This document shows positions 45,110 through 56,149 of a DNA stretch of 64,000 bases, piece by piece. The translations under genes and the position numbers were made by a program. How positions within the stretch are numbered: the first letter of the stretch is position 1; every line of letters starts with the position of its first letter. The stretch is from Prinia subflava (Eukaryota > Chordata > Aves > Passeriformes > Cisticolidae): contig NC_086283.1 in the NCBI RefSeq assembly GCF_021018805.1, positions 16,768,162 through 16,832,161 on the forward strand. Direction: 5' to 3'. The notes below the pieces were generated by a model. That model was not told the origin of the DNA and ran no database searches. It saw only the letters and a list, made by a program, of their open reading frames with translations.

Positions 45110-45330
45110 ACTCTCCAAGTGCTTCACAAACCCTAATTGATTCCACCTTACAACTCCCTGTAGCAGGGCTACATAATTTGCCTCATTTTCTGGAGACAGG
45201 GAGGTGTGTAAGCCAGGCAAATTGATTTAACCAGGTTAAATGATTTGCCCAAGGCCAGACAAGGAGCTGAAGTCAGGAAAGATCTGTGTTTTGGAGACCA
45301 GCATCAACCCAGTTGGATTTTGGCTGTGGG
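45110..45330 (+). mobile_element. Ancient MIR-like (CORE-type) SINE fragment
   Basis: The order of landmarks follows the MIR/CORE-SINE consensus: CAAGTGCTTCACAAACCCTA, then CTTACAACTCCCTGTAGCAG, TTGCCTCATTTTCTGGAGAC, GGTTAAATGATTTGCCCAAG and GCCAGACAAGGAGCTGAAGT. Divergence is high, as expected for a family that predates the split of birds and mammals. A related amniote SINE is possible. Confidence 0.6.
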
Positions 45331-45334
45331 AGAG

Positions 45335-48300
45335 TGGGTGCAGCTATTGCACAGCCATGGGAGTGGGGGCCATGCAGCCTCCAAATAAATCTAGTGGATT
45401 TGCGTTGTCCAGCACATGAATCTGGGAATAGGAACAAGCCCCATGGGCGCACATCAGTGATGAAGCCAGCTGAATTGGCTGTTCATTAGTTATTCTCACT
45501 GAAACTGGAAACAACTTGGTTTGTTTTTTGGATTTTCTTTTCCCTTTTCTTTTCCTCCAAATCACTTGGAGTTTAAACTGTTTATCTGAGGATTAAACTA
45601 ATTGCTTCTGCAAAATGCCATTCCCACACCATGTAGTGTACATCTGCTAACCGGGGAGGGATAACTGAACCAGTTGCCAGATGGTCTCTTGGATTTGGGT
45701 GGCGAGAAGCCAAGGAGCTGCCAGTTGGTGGTTTGTGGGGCTCTAGCAAAGAAGTCACGCTACGTGCACATTCCCCTCGGTTACTCTTCTCTGCCTTAAT
45801 GAAGATACTGCCTAATGCAATAAAGCAGCCATTAGCCCCCTCCCTGCTCTCCCTCCTCCCCAGAAGGGGTGAGTTTATAAGCCTGATTTGTCTGACTGGG
45901 GCAGGCTTTTCCAGGAGCTCGGGTTCTCCGCACGCTATGTGTGCAAAGGCACTTTCTCAAGTGTTCAATCCCATGTCCGCTGGCTGCCTCTTTCTATGCC
46001 AGAGTGGAAAGATGCTGTTGTGAAAAAGCTGCTCTTTGAAAGCGTTTTTTATAGCTAGAAACTCAAAAAAATCATTGCTTAGTCTCGATTATCAAAAGAC
46101 ACATATACATCTATATGTAATACATATTGGCCCACATCACATTGACTATTTTAAAAACTTCAACCTGAGCACTGGATGCTGTGCTTTGTATTTATAAAGC
46201 ATGTAATATTTGCCAGTGCTTGGAGTAGGACATAACCCCTGCTGTGCTGGAAAGCAGTATTACATCAGAGTCTGAAGAGACTCTTCATAGTAAAGTAATA
46301 CAGGTGTCCTTACCAACACTCGGAACATCTTTTCCAGGACTGGACCAGGACTTGGGATGCTCAGGGGTGACAACTAGGTGGTGTGCTTTGCATGGGACTG
46401 CTGCACGGGGGACAGCCGTGGCATCCAGAACCCAGCCTGTTCCTGCTTCTGACCATGCCTTGGCATGGGCTGTGGTGCCCATTAGCAGTCACAATGGGTT
46501 GTGGAGTGAAAAACACCTGTCTTGAAACGAGTTAGTGACAGAGGGGCTTTTTTCTAGTTGAGAAGTTCTGGGATGGTGCAAGGTGGTGCAACTTTTTTTA
46601 CCCCTTCTTCTACCAGCAAAGCTTCCCTGCCCTAAGAAAGTCACGGGAGGGAGGAATTTATGGCTTGAGCTTTAAAAAACAGTTTGGCAGGTGAGATTTT
46701 GGTTTATTGTCAGAAAGGTGGTGGACATCAACAGGAGTTAACCGAAGCCATTGGTTGGAGGGAATTCAAATCAGTAGTTTCTTCTCCATTCTGTGGAGCG
46801 ACAGCATCTCCAAGCTCACCAGTCTTCAGGCCAGACTGTGGGGGTACAGTCCCATCCACACCATTTGGCTACATTAATGATTATGCTAGATGCACTGCTA
46901 AGCAATTCCTTGTACTTTGAGAGGTGAATTATTTTTTCTTGAAAGGAGGGGTCTGGCAAGGGGCAGAAGTGGTGTGTTCTTCCAGGGCTGGTCTTACACC
47001 ACTTGCAAAGCTGCCGAGGGTGGGTTCTGCTGGTGAGCAAATCTCCTAGCACTGCAAAGCAGTGACTGTTTCCAGATATGGCCAGTGCTGATGTGCAGAG
47101 CTGAGACCCGGTCTGTGGGGAGCTGCCCTATGTGCATGCAGGTCAAAAAGCCCTTTGCTTTGTCTTGGAGAAATGCTTGGCCAGGTCGTGCACAATCTTT
47201 GTTGGAGCAATGTCCATGTGGCATCACTGTGTGAACAGCTCTTGGTGGAAGCAGGGCTGGGGTCTGTGAGGCAGCTAGCGTGGGCATGGGAAACAGCCCT
47301 GGCCCTGTGCAGCTTTCTCCCAGTTCACGGAGGTGCCCTGGGCACACACCTGGCAATTCCCTGGCTGTGCCTCTCATGCAGCACACGAGCACAGGGCTGG
47401 CAGGGGCTGTGTGTGATGAGAACAGCACCTGGCTATACTTGGAGGTGTCTGTGCTACTGTTCTAATGCACATCCCTCTGCTCCTCCCCTGGAGGAACAGC
47501 AGGTTCCCTGCCAAGCCCTATTCTCTGGTGCAATAACACCAGGCTGCTGGGACCAAGCAGCTGTCTGAGCCAGAGGCTCAGGAGATGTGAGGTACCTATA
47601 CCTTTTCCTTTGCTCCAGCTCTAGTGGGAAAATCCCTCTAGAAAAATACCCCTGAACACTTGCAGTTTCGGCAGGAACCTGGGCAGGAGCAGGGAAGGGA
47701 GGGAAAAGGTCTCTGATGGTGCTCCCTCTAGGTTTCTGTTTAAGTTTCATCTGCCCTAGCCCTGGGAGTGCCACAAAACTGGCTTGTAGATTCAACCAAC
47801 TCCATTGTCTGTGTGTCACCATTGTCCCTCAACTGCTGCAGCTTTCCTGGGACCATGTCAAACCTGCTCCCAGCCCTCTGCTGAGGTCTCTTGCCCATTT
47901 GGCTTTGTGCCTGCTTGGCTTCTCACGTACATGCAACACCAAGGGAGGACAAAATATGCATGTGGCACTGGAGGAAGCAGATGAATGGAGATTTGGGCTC
48001 AGAAGGGAGTTTTGTCTGCTGTCTACACGCAAGGATGCGATTAAGACCTTGTCTGGAGTTGCCAAGGAATGTAAAGTAGAAAATAACACACTTTCTTGGG
48101 AGTGGAGAAAGCAAAACAAAACCTCCTGAGCAGGATCCATTAGGAGCACAAGGCTACTGCTTGGATGCTCAAAGAGAAGGACCCAGAGGCTGCCCTTGGA
48201 TATATCACCAAGAGTAGATACAGCAATGTGCAAACTCCATCAGAGAAGTCACACACTGCCCATCTTTGAGAAGAGAGTTGGTGCTTTCTCAGCCCCTTCT

Positions 48301-51300
48301 GAGAAAACAGAAGATGAAATGTGGCACAGGACTTTATAGTTGTTTTTAAGGATGAATCTAAGAGATAAAGGCAAGTTGAGATGCTGAGAATATGCACATA
48401 TGGAAGAAGCTCCTTTATTGACATCACAGGCACACAAATCCAGAAAAGCCTCATGGGTTAGGTCTAGGTGCTGATTTTGGTAAGCTTCTTAATTGGCATG
48501 ATCCCTCCTTGTCCGAGTTATGGGGGAACTGACCTTCAGAAACCTGGTTCAGGGATGAGCATTGGCAATCCCCGAGGCTGTGTGATGCCATGCGAGGGGC
48601 CCCGCTCCATAGCACAGTGACACAGGGCAGAAGAGCACAGAAAATGGTCAGGGGCACAGGACAAACCCCTACTCTGAGTCCTGATTTCCCAAGACAACAC
48701 TGAGCTGGAACGGTTAAAGAGGATCCTTTGAGAATGAGTGATTTTGAAACACGAGCTTTGGTTTCTGTACCCATCCCTTGCACTTTTGGGAGGGTAGATG
48801 TTTAACCTGGTCCAGAGGCTCAGGTTTATTGCAGTCTTTGTGCAGAGAGGATCCTTGGAGGCCACAAAAAGCCGTGGGCAGTTTGGAAATGCCAGGCTGG
48901 CTTTAGGCTGGTGTTTGGCTGTGCAGGAGCCGTCCTGCTGCGCTGGGCTGCGTCACTTCTCCGCACATCCCGGTCGTTAACGTGCCAGGAAATTTGGGGC
49001 ATCATCATTCAAAACTCTGTGTCTCTCACACAACGGGATTGATTTCTACAAGCTCATTTGGAATGTGTTTGGGGGTCAGATGAGAAATGAAACAGGATCA
49101 GAGCCAGCCTGAGGGAAGTTCCCATTTACGTGCGTTTCTCTCTTTTCCAAAAGAGGTCTCCAGCATATGCATGTGCAGCAGAGAGAGGTCTGGGCAAGGA
49201 GCACGCCCTCAAAGCAATTCCAGTTCTGCCTTTGGGATGTGCCTTACATTTCACACAAACTGAACCGGGTCCAATATGCTCTGCATGATAGAATATGGCT
49301 TTGTGAGCACGTTCATATGTGAGACTAGCATTAGTAGGCATTTGCACTTCAATTTATGCTAAAAGCCAACAGATGGGGAAAGTAAATGCCAGGAAACCAG
49401 GCCCTGATCAGGTGGCTTGAGCTGTGCTCATACTGTATTTAGACAATAGGCTGTGTTGCATATTTGGAGTCTGATCTTGTGAAAATGAAACCCTGCTGGT
49501 GCTAACCCACAGAGGCTTTGCACACTGGGAAAATGGCCAAATTCCTCTGGAAAATGGTGAACCTCCAGCTGGGAGAATTAATGAAAGTTCACTTTTGCCA
49601 AAAAAGCAGAATTTCATCTCTTTGCATGAAAAAGATTGGCTCTCATTGATGGAGATTTCCCCTCTCCTGCCACCCCATCTCGAGCACACACAGGGGAAAC
49701 GTGGCAGTCAAATACCCAAACCTGCTGCAGGGATCACATGTAATTTGTTCCCTGTATCTGCCAGGGGTAAGGTGACAAGTCAGGGTTTGGGCTGCAGCAG
49801 GAATGGGTAGGCTTCCTGCTGAGAAACCGTTCCTAAATGTAAGGGATGGGATTGCCCAGGACATCTGTGGCACTGTGGGGTGAGAGGAGTGTGGTGAGCA
49901 TGTTTGCAGCCATGTAAGTCTATACAGGCTGTGTTGAAGTAGGAGAACAGTCTAAGGCATCTTTTCTAGCTCTATTTCCTATGATTTCTGGCACCTTCCA
50001 AGCTGTCTATTTGGCAGCTTGGACCCAGCTGCTGGAGGAAGGTGGACAGCTCTCCTGCTTCCAGCACTGAACTCCTGGAGTTCCACTGCTTTTTAGAAAG
50101 TTTCATAATGATTTGGCTGTTCATCAGTTGAGCCTGGCTTTGTTTGCATGCTTCCTTAAGTCTATCTAAAGTGAGACCAGGCTTTTTCTCTTTGTACCAG
50201 CTGTGTAAATGAGCTCCAAAAATGCTCTGCCCAGGTGGGCTTCAGGGAGACCAGATTCACAAGGGTTGCATGCATGGGGCAAGATCTCTAGAGGGAAACA
50301 ACTCCTCAATCCTCAGTGGTTCAAGACTTTCAGAGAATTTTGACCTAAGTAACTTTCCAAGGCCACTTTTTCTCAAGTTTTCTTCTCTAGCTTCCAGCTT
50401 GCAATGTCTGATGTGAGCCTGTAGTTCCCCTGCACAAGGCCAGCCCTTCCCCTCCCCTGGCACAGACTACAGGATCTCTGCTGGTAGCACAGGCAAGGTA
50501 ACCACCTTAGACGAGCACTAATCCAGGCACTAGTTTAGTTTCTAAAGTGCAGCAAAGAGCATTTCAAGGATTTTGCTCTTCTATCAGGACTGTCCGCCTG
50601 TTTCTGAACAGAAACCTGATCCAAGTCCTCCTGTAAAGCTCCTATTTTCTTCAATAGTTCAGTGGTTAAGTTCCTTGACAGTATCTCTCAGTCAAACTGC
50701 CTGATAATCACAACCTGACAAAGCAAGGACATTTTATCTTCAAATACAGCAATTATATGCAGAAGAAAAATAACTCAGCATGATGCTCTGCTCTATCTCA
50801 CTGCCCTGCTTAAGGAGGATGGGCAGTAGGATGACCTGAAGGATAGGTTACTGCTGTACTGGGGTTGAAGGCTTGTCTGAAATCCAGTCTTTGACCTTGC
50901 CCCACTGGATTTTAGTTTATCATGGGGAAAAGGGAAAAATCCAGAGGAATTTCTAATGTGAAATGGAACAAAATGATCTTGGGACCACTGATCACAAATT
51001 ATTTGAATGACCTTCAGTGGGTTGTATTTAGGGAAATTTGACTGACTTCAGAAGAAAAACAGTCTTTGGGCCTGAACTCTTAGCCTCCTTGAACAATATT
51101 GCTGCAGTTCCTTAGAGCAATCTGCAGAAGGATTTTTCTCCTTTGAGGAAAGACAGGTCACAGTGCTGTTGAACCTGGGGGTAGGGGAATTCATTGCTTC
51201 TAGTGCAGGTGTGGAGCCATCACCCACTCATTGCCTGGCTCCAGGTTGAGTTTGCCTGGCTACGTATTTTTTTCTCTCCATAATATAAGCTTGTCTGCTC

Positions 51301-52030
51301 ATCTTAAAAGCTAAAGGATGAGTATTTCTGACAATTGATGGAAAGGAGGTTTTGGAGCCTGGTGCTGTTGGCAGATTAATGCAGAGTAATAGAGGGTGTG
51401 TACAACACTCTTGGAGGGTCAGGGTGGCCAGGTGAGATCTCCCCACATTGTCTCCCTCCACAGGCAAGAGCTTTCCTGCTGCTGGATGAGTGGCCTGAGT
51501 GGAGGTGCAGCTCCTTTGCTCTGGGCTCCTTTGCAGGTCCTTGGCCACTGAGGATTTTGAGGTCGCAGTGTGAGTTCAGCTGCAGCCCTGGCTCTGGCTG
51601 CCCACTCCCCAGGGCCTGGCATCCCACTTCCAGCTGAAGCAAACTGCCTTGCTGGATTTAACAAATATGGGCTGTAGAGAGAAATGAGAACATCTTTAAC
51701 CACCCCAGAGAAATTTGGGTCGTGCTTATGACTTGAATGTTTACTTGATGAAGAGTGAATTACTTCAGTCCCCTTGCAGCCCCTGGGAACCACTTGTGAA
51801 AGGAATAGTAATTGTTCTCTATTCAATTAGTCATAAAAAGTGAATGCCTTGTGGTGGTCGTCCCCAGAATGGCTGCACAATTGATGCACTTAACTGATGG
51901 TTGTACCAGGAGGATCTCACTTTCTTTGCATGGCAAAGGATGGGGGAAAGATCCAAGGCCAGAGGAGCTGCCCTGGGCCTCTGGGAGAGGGAGCGTGCAG
52001 TGGCTGCATGGGAAGCCATTGTGCCCAGTG
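45335..52030. other. Intergenic DNA, 6.7 kb, with no recognised gene
   Basis: Moderate GC content with many short open frames on both strands, none with family resemblance or matching splice sites. No CR1 copy or long repeat was recognised. Confidence 0.55.
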
Positions 52031-52093
52031 CGGTGACCTAGAAACATATTGAGCTTATTAGAGGTGCATGTTGACTCTGAGATTTCAGTGTGA

Positions 52094-52295
52094 CTGCGTG
52101 GCAACGCAGTTAGGCCAACGAATATGTGATAATGTTTTTTATAAATGTGATAATTAGATAAAAGAAGAGGGAGTTGGAGTTTAGACTCGAAGACACTAAT
52201 TAAATTCACATTGACAAATCAACATATTGGTCTCATATGGATTAAAGCAGCTCTGAAATGCTTCTTTTGTTTAGATTACACTAATTAAATTCACA
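52094..52295. promoter_or_regulatory. Candidate regulatory element with paired motifs
   Basis: A perfect six-base inverted repeat, CTGCGT GGCA ACGCAG (52094-52109), contains a GTGGCAAC half-site like an RFX X-box. An exact 18-base direct repeat, ACACTAATTAAATTCACA, follows at 52193-52210 and 52278-52295. It contains TAATTA, a homeodomain core. The DNA is AT-rich and free of known repeats. Enhancer function is inference. Confidence 0.3.
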
Positions 52296-52299
52296 CATT

Positions 52300-54335
52300 T
52301 TGCCAATCCATAACAGTTACCTTGAAACACAGAAGGCTGAACCTAAAGCTCCAAACGCACGTCAATGAGCGTGCCGAAGTCAGAGCATTTTTGCAGAGCA
52401 AATAGCTGAGGATTTTAAGAAATTTTAGGATTGATGTTTGTGAAGTTTTTATACCCTCACAACTGAACACTGTCAGAATGATGCATGCTCTTACTTAAAT
52501 GCTGAGTGCTTAACTGCAGTTTTAAATTACGCTCAGTGATGAGGTAATAAAGTATTTCAGTAAATATGTCTCAGAGGAGAACTTGAGAGAGAAAAAACCC
52601 ACATCTATTCCCAGTAGCCAGTTTTTTCAGGTCAGTATTTAAAAACCATAGGTCACACGTCAGAGAATTATGAGCTGCTGCTGGCAATATTTTTGAAAGT
52701 TAGGACTTCATAAATATATCAACTACCTGATGCAGGGCTGCCCCACAGCAGCCACCACTGGGCCAGAGCCAGGGGATGGGAGTTTTGAAATTTAAACCAA
52801 TATTTGTGTTCTTTCTTCTGGGTTAAATCTGAAAAAACTGAGCTCGTTGATGTGCACGTTGCCTAGAAATGGGAAAGATGTTGTCAAACTGGAGCACTCT
52901 ATGCTGGGCTGGTGAGGATGGTTTTTAGGGTTGGAAGGTGCAGTTCCAGCCTCCCCTGGCTGGAGAGGAACCCAAAGGCATCACAGGCTTGTGTTTTGTG
53001 CTGCACAGTCCAGGCAAAGCCTCTCTGTCATGTTTAAGGACAAAAATCTGTAAGTGTAAGCAGTGCTGCCTCCTCTCCCTTAGGTGTGAGCCTTAGGGCC
53101 CCCCCCACCCCCCGCAATAATCCTGAGTCATCACCATTTCATCATTAGTGAATATTCTATTTTCTGTCAGTAAACACAGTTTAACCACTTTACGGTTAAG
53201 CTTCTTAAGATTCATAGCTGATGAGGGAGCAATTAGGACAGGATTTTAATGAATACGCACAAACCGGGGGGATTCCTGCTGGGGGAAAGGAGAGGTTCAG
53301 GCTCTGTCTAGAAAAGTGTTCAAGGTACATGGCAGTAAAATACACTTAACAAGGAACTCTTTACTTTGGGGCTAATTATGCTAATCTTTGCCATGTTATC
53401 TGCTTCAAATCTGGCTGCTGAATGGGCAACTGGACCTGAATCTCTCTGAACTGGGGAGGTTTCTACTGAAACTGGTGCTGTGTTATTGCAATAATTTACT
53501 CTATTTCCTTGATTAGAGGAAACTCATTGTGTTCCTCCCAGAAGCTTTAATAGTTACAGGATTTGATACAAGTTCAGAGAAAGTTTTGGGACTTTATTTT
53601 AAAGGATGAACTTTTAATATGTTTCCAGCTGTAGGTGGAAGGTCAGCCTTCATGCGGAAGGGTTCTGTGAGAAGCTGGGGACTGTGAGGGGTGACAGCAC
53701 TTCTCCTCAGAGGTTTTTCATCTCTTCTGTGGTAGGGTTAAGTTTTTTTTTTTTTTAAATCAAAGCACTGAAATACTGGTGGATGGAGAGTGCTGTATAA
53801 ATGCGAGTTTCATTCACTTCTGTCAGCTGGGTTGCAGGTGAATCACAGTTCCTCGAGCAGGGAACAACCTGTGAATGCGGGGATGAATGAGTATCGTGGG
53901 GAAATTCAGCACCTCTGGGGCTCTGCTCTCCCTGCTCTGCTTTAAACAGCCTTGGGGACAGCTGGGCAAAGGGCACATCCCAGGGATGGCACTGTGCCCC
54001 TGGAGCTCTCCCAGCCATGGTGTGGGTCTTATCTGTGGCACTGCCTGTAGGAGAGAAAAGGGATGACACGGTAGCTTTGACCTTGAGGAGGTGACAAGTC
54101 CTTATCACCTTCGAACTTTACAGATGTTGATTAGTTAATACTACCTACTTTGATCTGTTTGTCAGTGATCTGCCCTCAATTATCACCAGCCAGGTTGAGG
54201 GGAGTGGCTGGCTGCTGCCACAGGTGTAAAGTGAGAGCTGGCTGCTGAATATCTTCTGCTAGCAATCCTCATTTGGGGGGAAAATATTGGTCTGTTGTAA
54301 TATGCGTTTTCTGTCAGCAGTCTTTGGCCAAGGTG
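52300..54335. other. Intergenic DNA with no recognised gene
   Basis: Mostly AT-rich, with a short C run near 53100-53113 and a T run near 53743-53756. No exon or transposon was recognised. Confidence 0.55.
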
Positions 54336-54339
54336 GGGT

Positions 54340-54770
54340 TTTTGCGTTCCTCCTGCTCCGCACTGATGGTTGGGCTCCGGCTCACAGGGTGCCGGGCGGG
54401 GAGGTGGCACTGCGTCCCTGATTTGGATCAAGGAGAGGACAGTCCCTGCGCACAGCTCTCTCCTCCCTGGAACCGGAGAAAGTTCCCGTTTGAGCGCCGA
54501 AAGCTCCTTAAAGGCTCCGGCTTTGTCTCCGCTGCCGCCGCCGCTGGGTTGCAGTTCTTGCGCAGCTCTGCTGGTGACAGTGTCGGCTGAACTAAAAGCC
54601 ACCGCGGCTCTCCGGGGTGGCAGAACGCCCACCGCTGCTGTCCCAGCCCTGCTGGCGTGTCGGGATCCAGCTGCGTCCCCAGGACGTGCGTGGCTGTGGA
54701 CAGACGGATGGCGAGGGGACTGGAGATTGGAATTGGGCTGTGCGGGATGGAGAGCAGCTGGAGTTTGGGA
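54340..54770. promoter_or_regulatory. Orphan CpG island
   Basis: CpG dinucleotides are dense over about 400 bases (for example GTGCCGGGCGGGGAGG, GCTGCCGCCGCCGCTGGG and CCACCGCGGCTCTCCGGGG), while the DNA on both sides is CpG-poor. Such islands in birds usually mark a promoter. No known gene starts here; the open frames through it (54273-54590 and 54370-54807 plus, 54632-54183 minus) match nothing I know. It could drive a non-coding RNA or be the first exon of a gene beyond the window. Confidence 0.55.
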
Positions 54771-54799
54771 TGGGAGGAAGCAGGTGAGGAGGAGTGATG

Positions 54800-56100
54800 A
54801 AGTGTAGGAGGCTCAGCTAAGTTTTACCTACTTATCCAGATGTGACATTTGTGCCAGCTAGCCAAAACTCAAGATAGATGCCACTGCAATTAATTTAAAA
54901 ATGCCCATTGTTCTGGAGGATGCTCAGGTGCTCAGCCCTCATCCAGGGAGGTCCCTTGGGAGGTGGGCTGGTTCAAACCTCTGAATGCAGGTTTTTTGTG
55001 AGGCTGCACCAAAACAACCACTCTGAGATGGTCATATGGAAACTGGAAGTGGCAACCATCCAAGACAGCTGCAGGTCTGAAGCCATCCAAATTCAGGACA
55101 GCACGAATGCATTTTTGTTTTTTATGTTGGGTCACAGTGGATACAAATCCCTGTACAGAACAAGGTACTCAGATGAGTCTGCACCTTTCCCAGGATTTGC
55201 CATCCCTGTGTACTTCAGCTGTGTACTTTTACACAGTTAAACCTTGCAGAGGGTCTGTCAGTGCCACATCCCCAGCCTGTAGGCAGTGTGTGGGAGACAG
55301 CCTGCCACTGGAGAGACAAGCTGGGCTCTTTCTCTCAGCTGGTGACCGGTGTCCCTGGGAGAAAAAATGTTCAGCTGTGTGTAAGATGCATCGGAAAATT
55401 GCACAAAAAGTGAAGTCAAGAAGAAACTTGCATGGGAAAGGATTAGTTAATGAATAAATCGCTGCACACTGCCAGTCTTCCTTCACATGAGGGTAATGAG
55501 TGTATAATTCAGGTAACGAGCAGAAGAAGCCAAGGGCCCACCCTGCCCATGGCTGGGCAGCAAGAGCAGAGAACTCCTTTGGACTTCTCCAACCCTGGTG
55601 TAATTCAAGTAACTGATATTCCACAGTGCTTCCAGTCCTCTGGAAAATCAGCTACTCTTAGCTGTTGCCCGTCCCATCCTATGGCAAATGTCCGCTCCTG
55701 CTGATTACCGCTCCACTTTGAAAATAAAAAGCATCCACTGTCAAATGTGAGAATGATAAGCCTTGTTATACCTCCAGCCTCTGCTGCTCATGGTGAGAAC
55801 TTGCACCTTGGGGCACCCTGAGGCTGGCAGCTGTGGGGTCCCCAGACTATGTGGATGTCAGAGATGTCACTTCCCACACAAATACCTGCTGGTGAGGGGT
55901 GGCTAGGCATGCTTACATGCACAACTCATTTTTCCTGAGGCATTTTAGCTGCAATATGGCTCTAAAGATAAATTTTCCCACCCTAAAGGAGTCTGGCAGG
56001 TACCACAGATATCTTTTAGGTAATACAGCAACTCTCTCTTTTGGCTATTTGTAGCCTTCCAAGCCCAAAGCTGTCCTTTGTTTTTCAGAACAAGCTATGC
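54800..56100. other. Intergenic DNA with no recognised gene
   Basis: Nothing specific was recognised between the CpG island and the poly(A) run. A plus-strand frame at 54908-55240 looks like a chance frame. Confidence 0.5.
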
Positions 56101-56102
56101 CA

Positions 56103-56103
<1 letters not shown>

Positions 56104-56144
<41 letters not shown>
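56104..56144. repeat. Poly(A) run, 41 bases
   Basis: An uninterrupted run of A. No retroposon body was recognised upstream, so it may be a simple homopolymer rather than a retrotransposon tail. Length in the assembly may be inexact. Confidence 0.95.
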
Positions 56145-56147
<3 letters not shown>

Positions 56148-56149
56148 AA

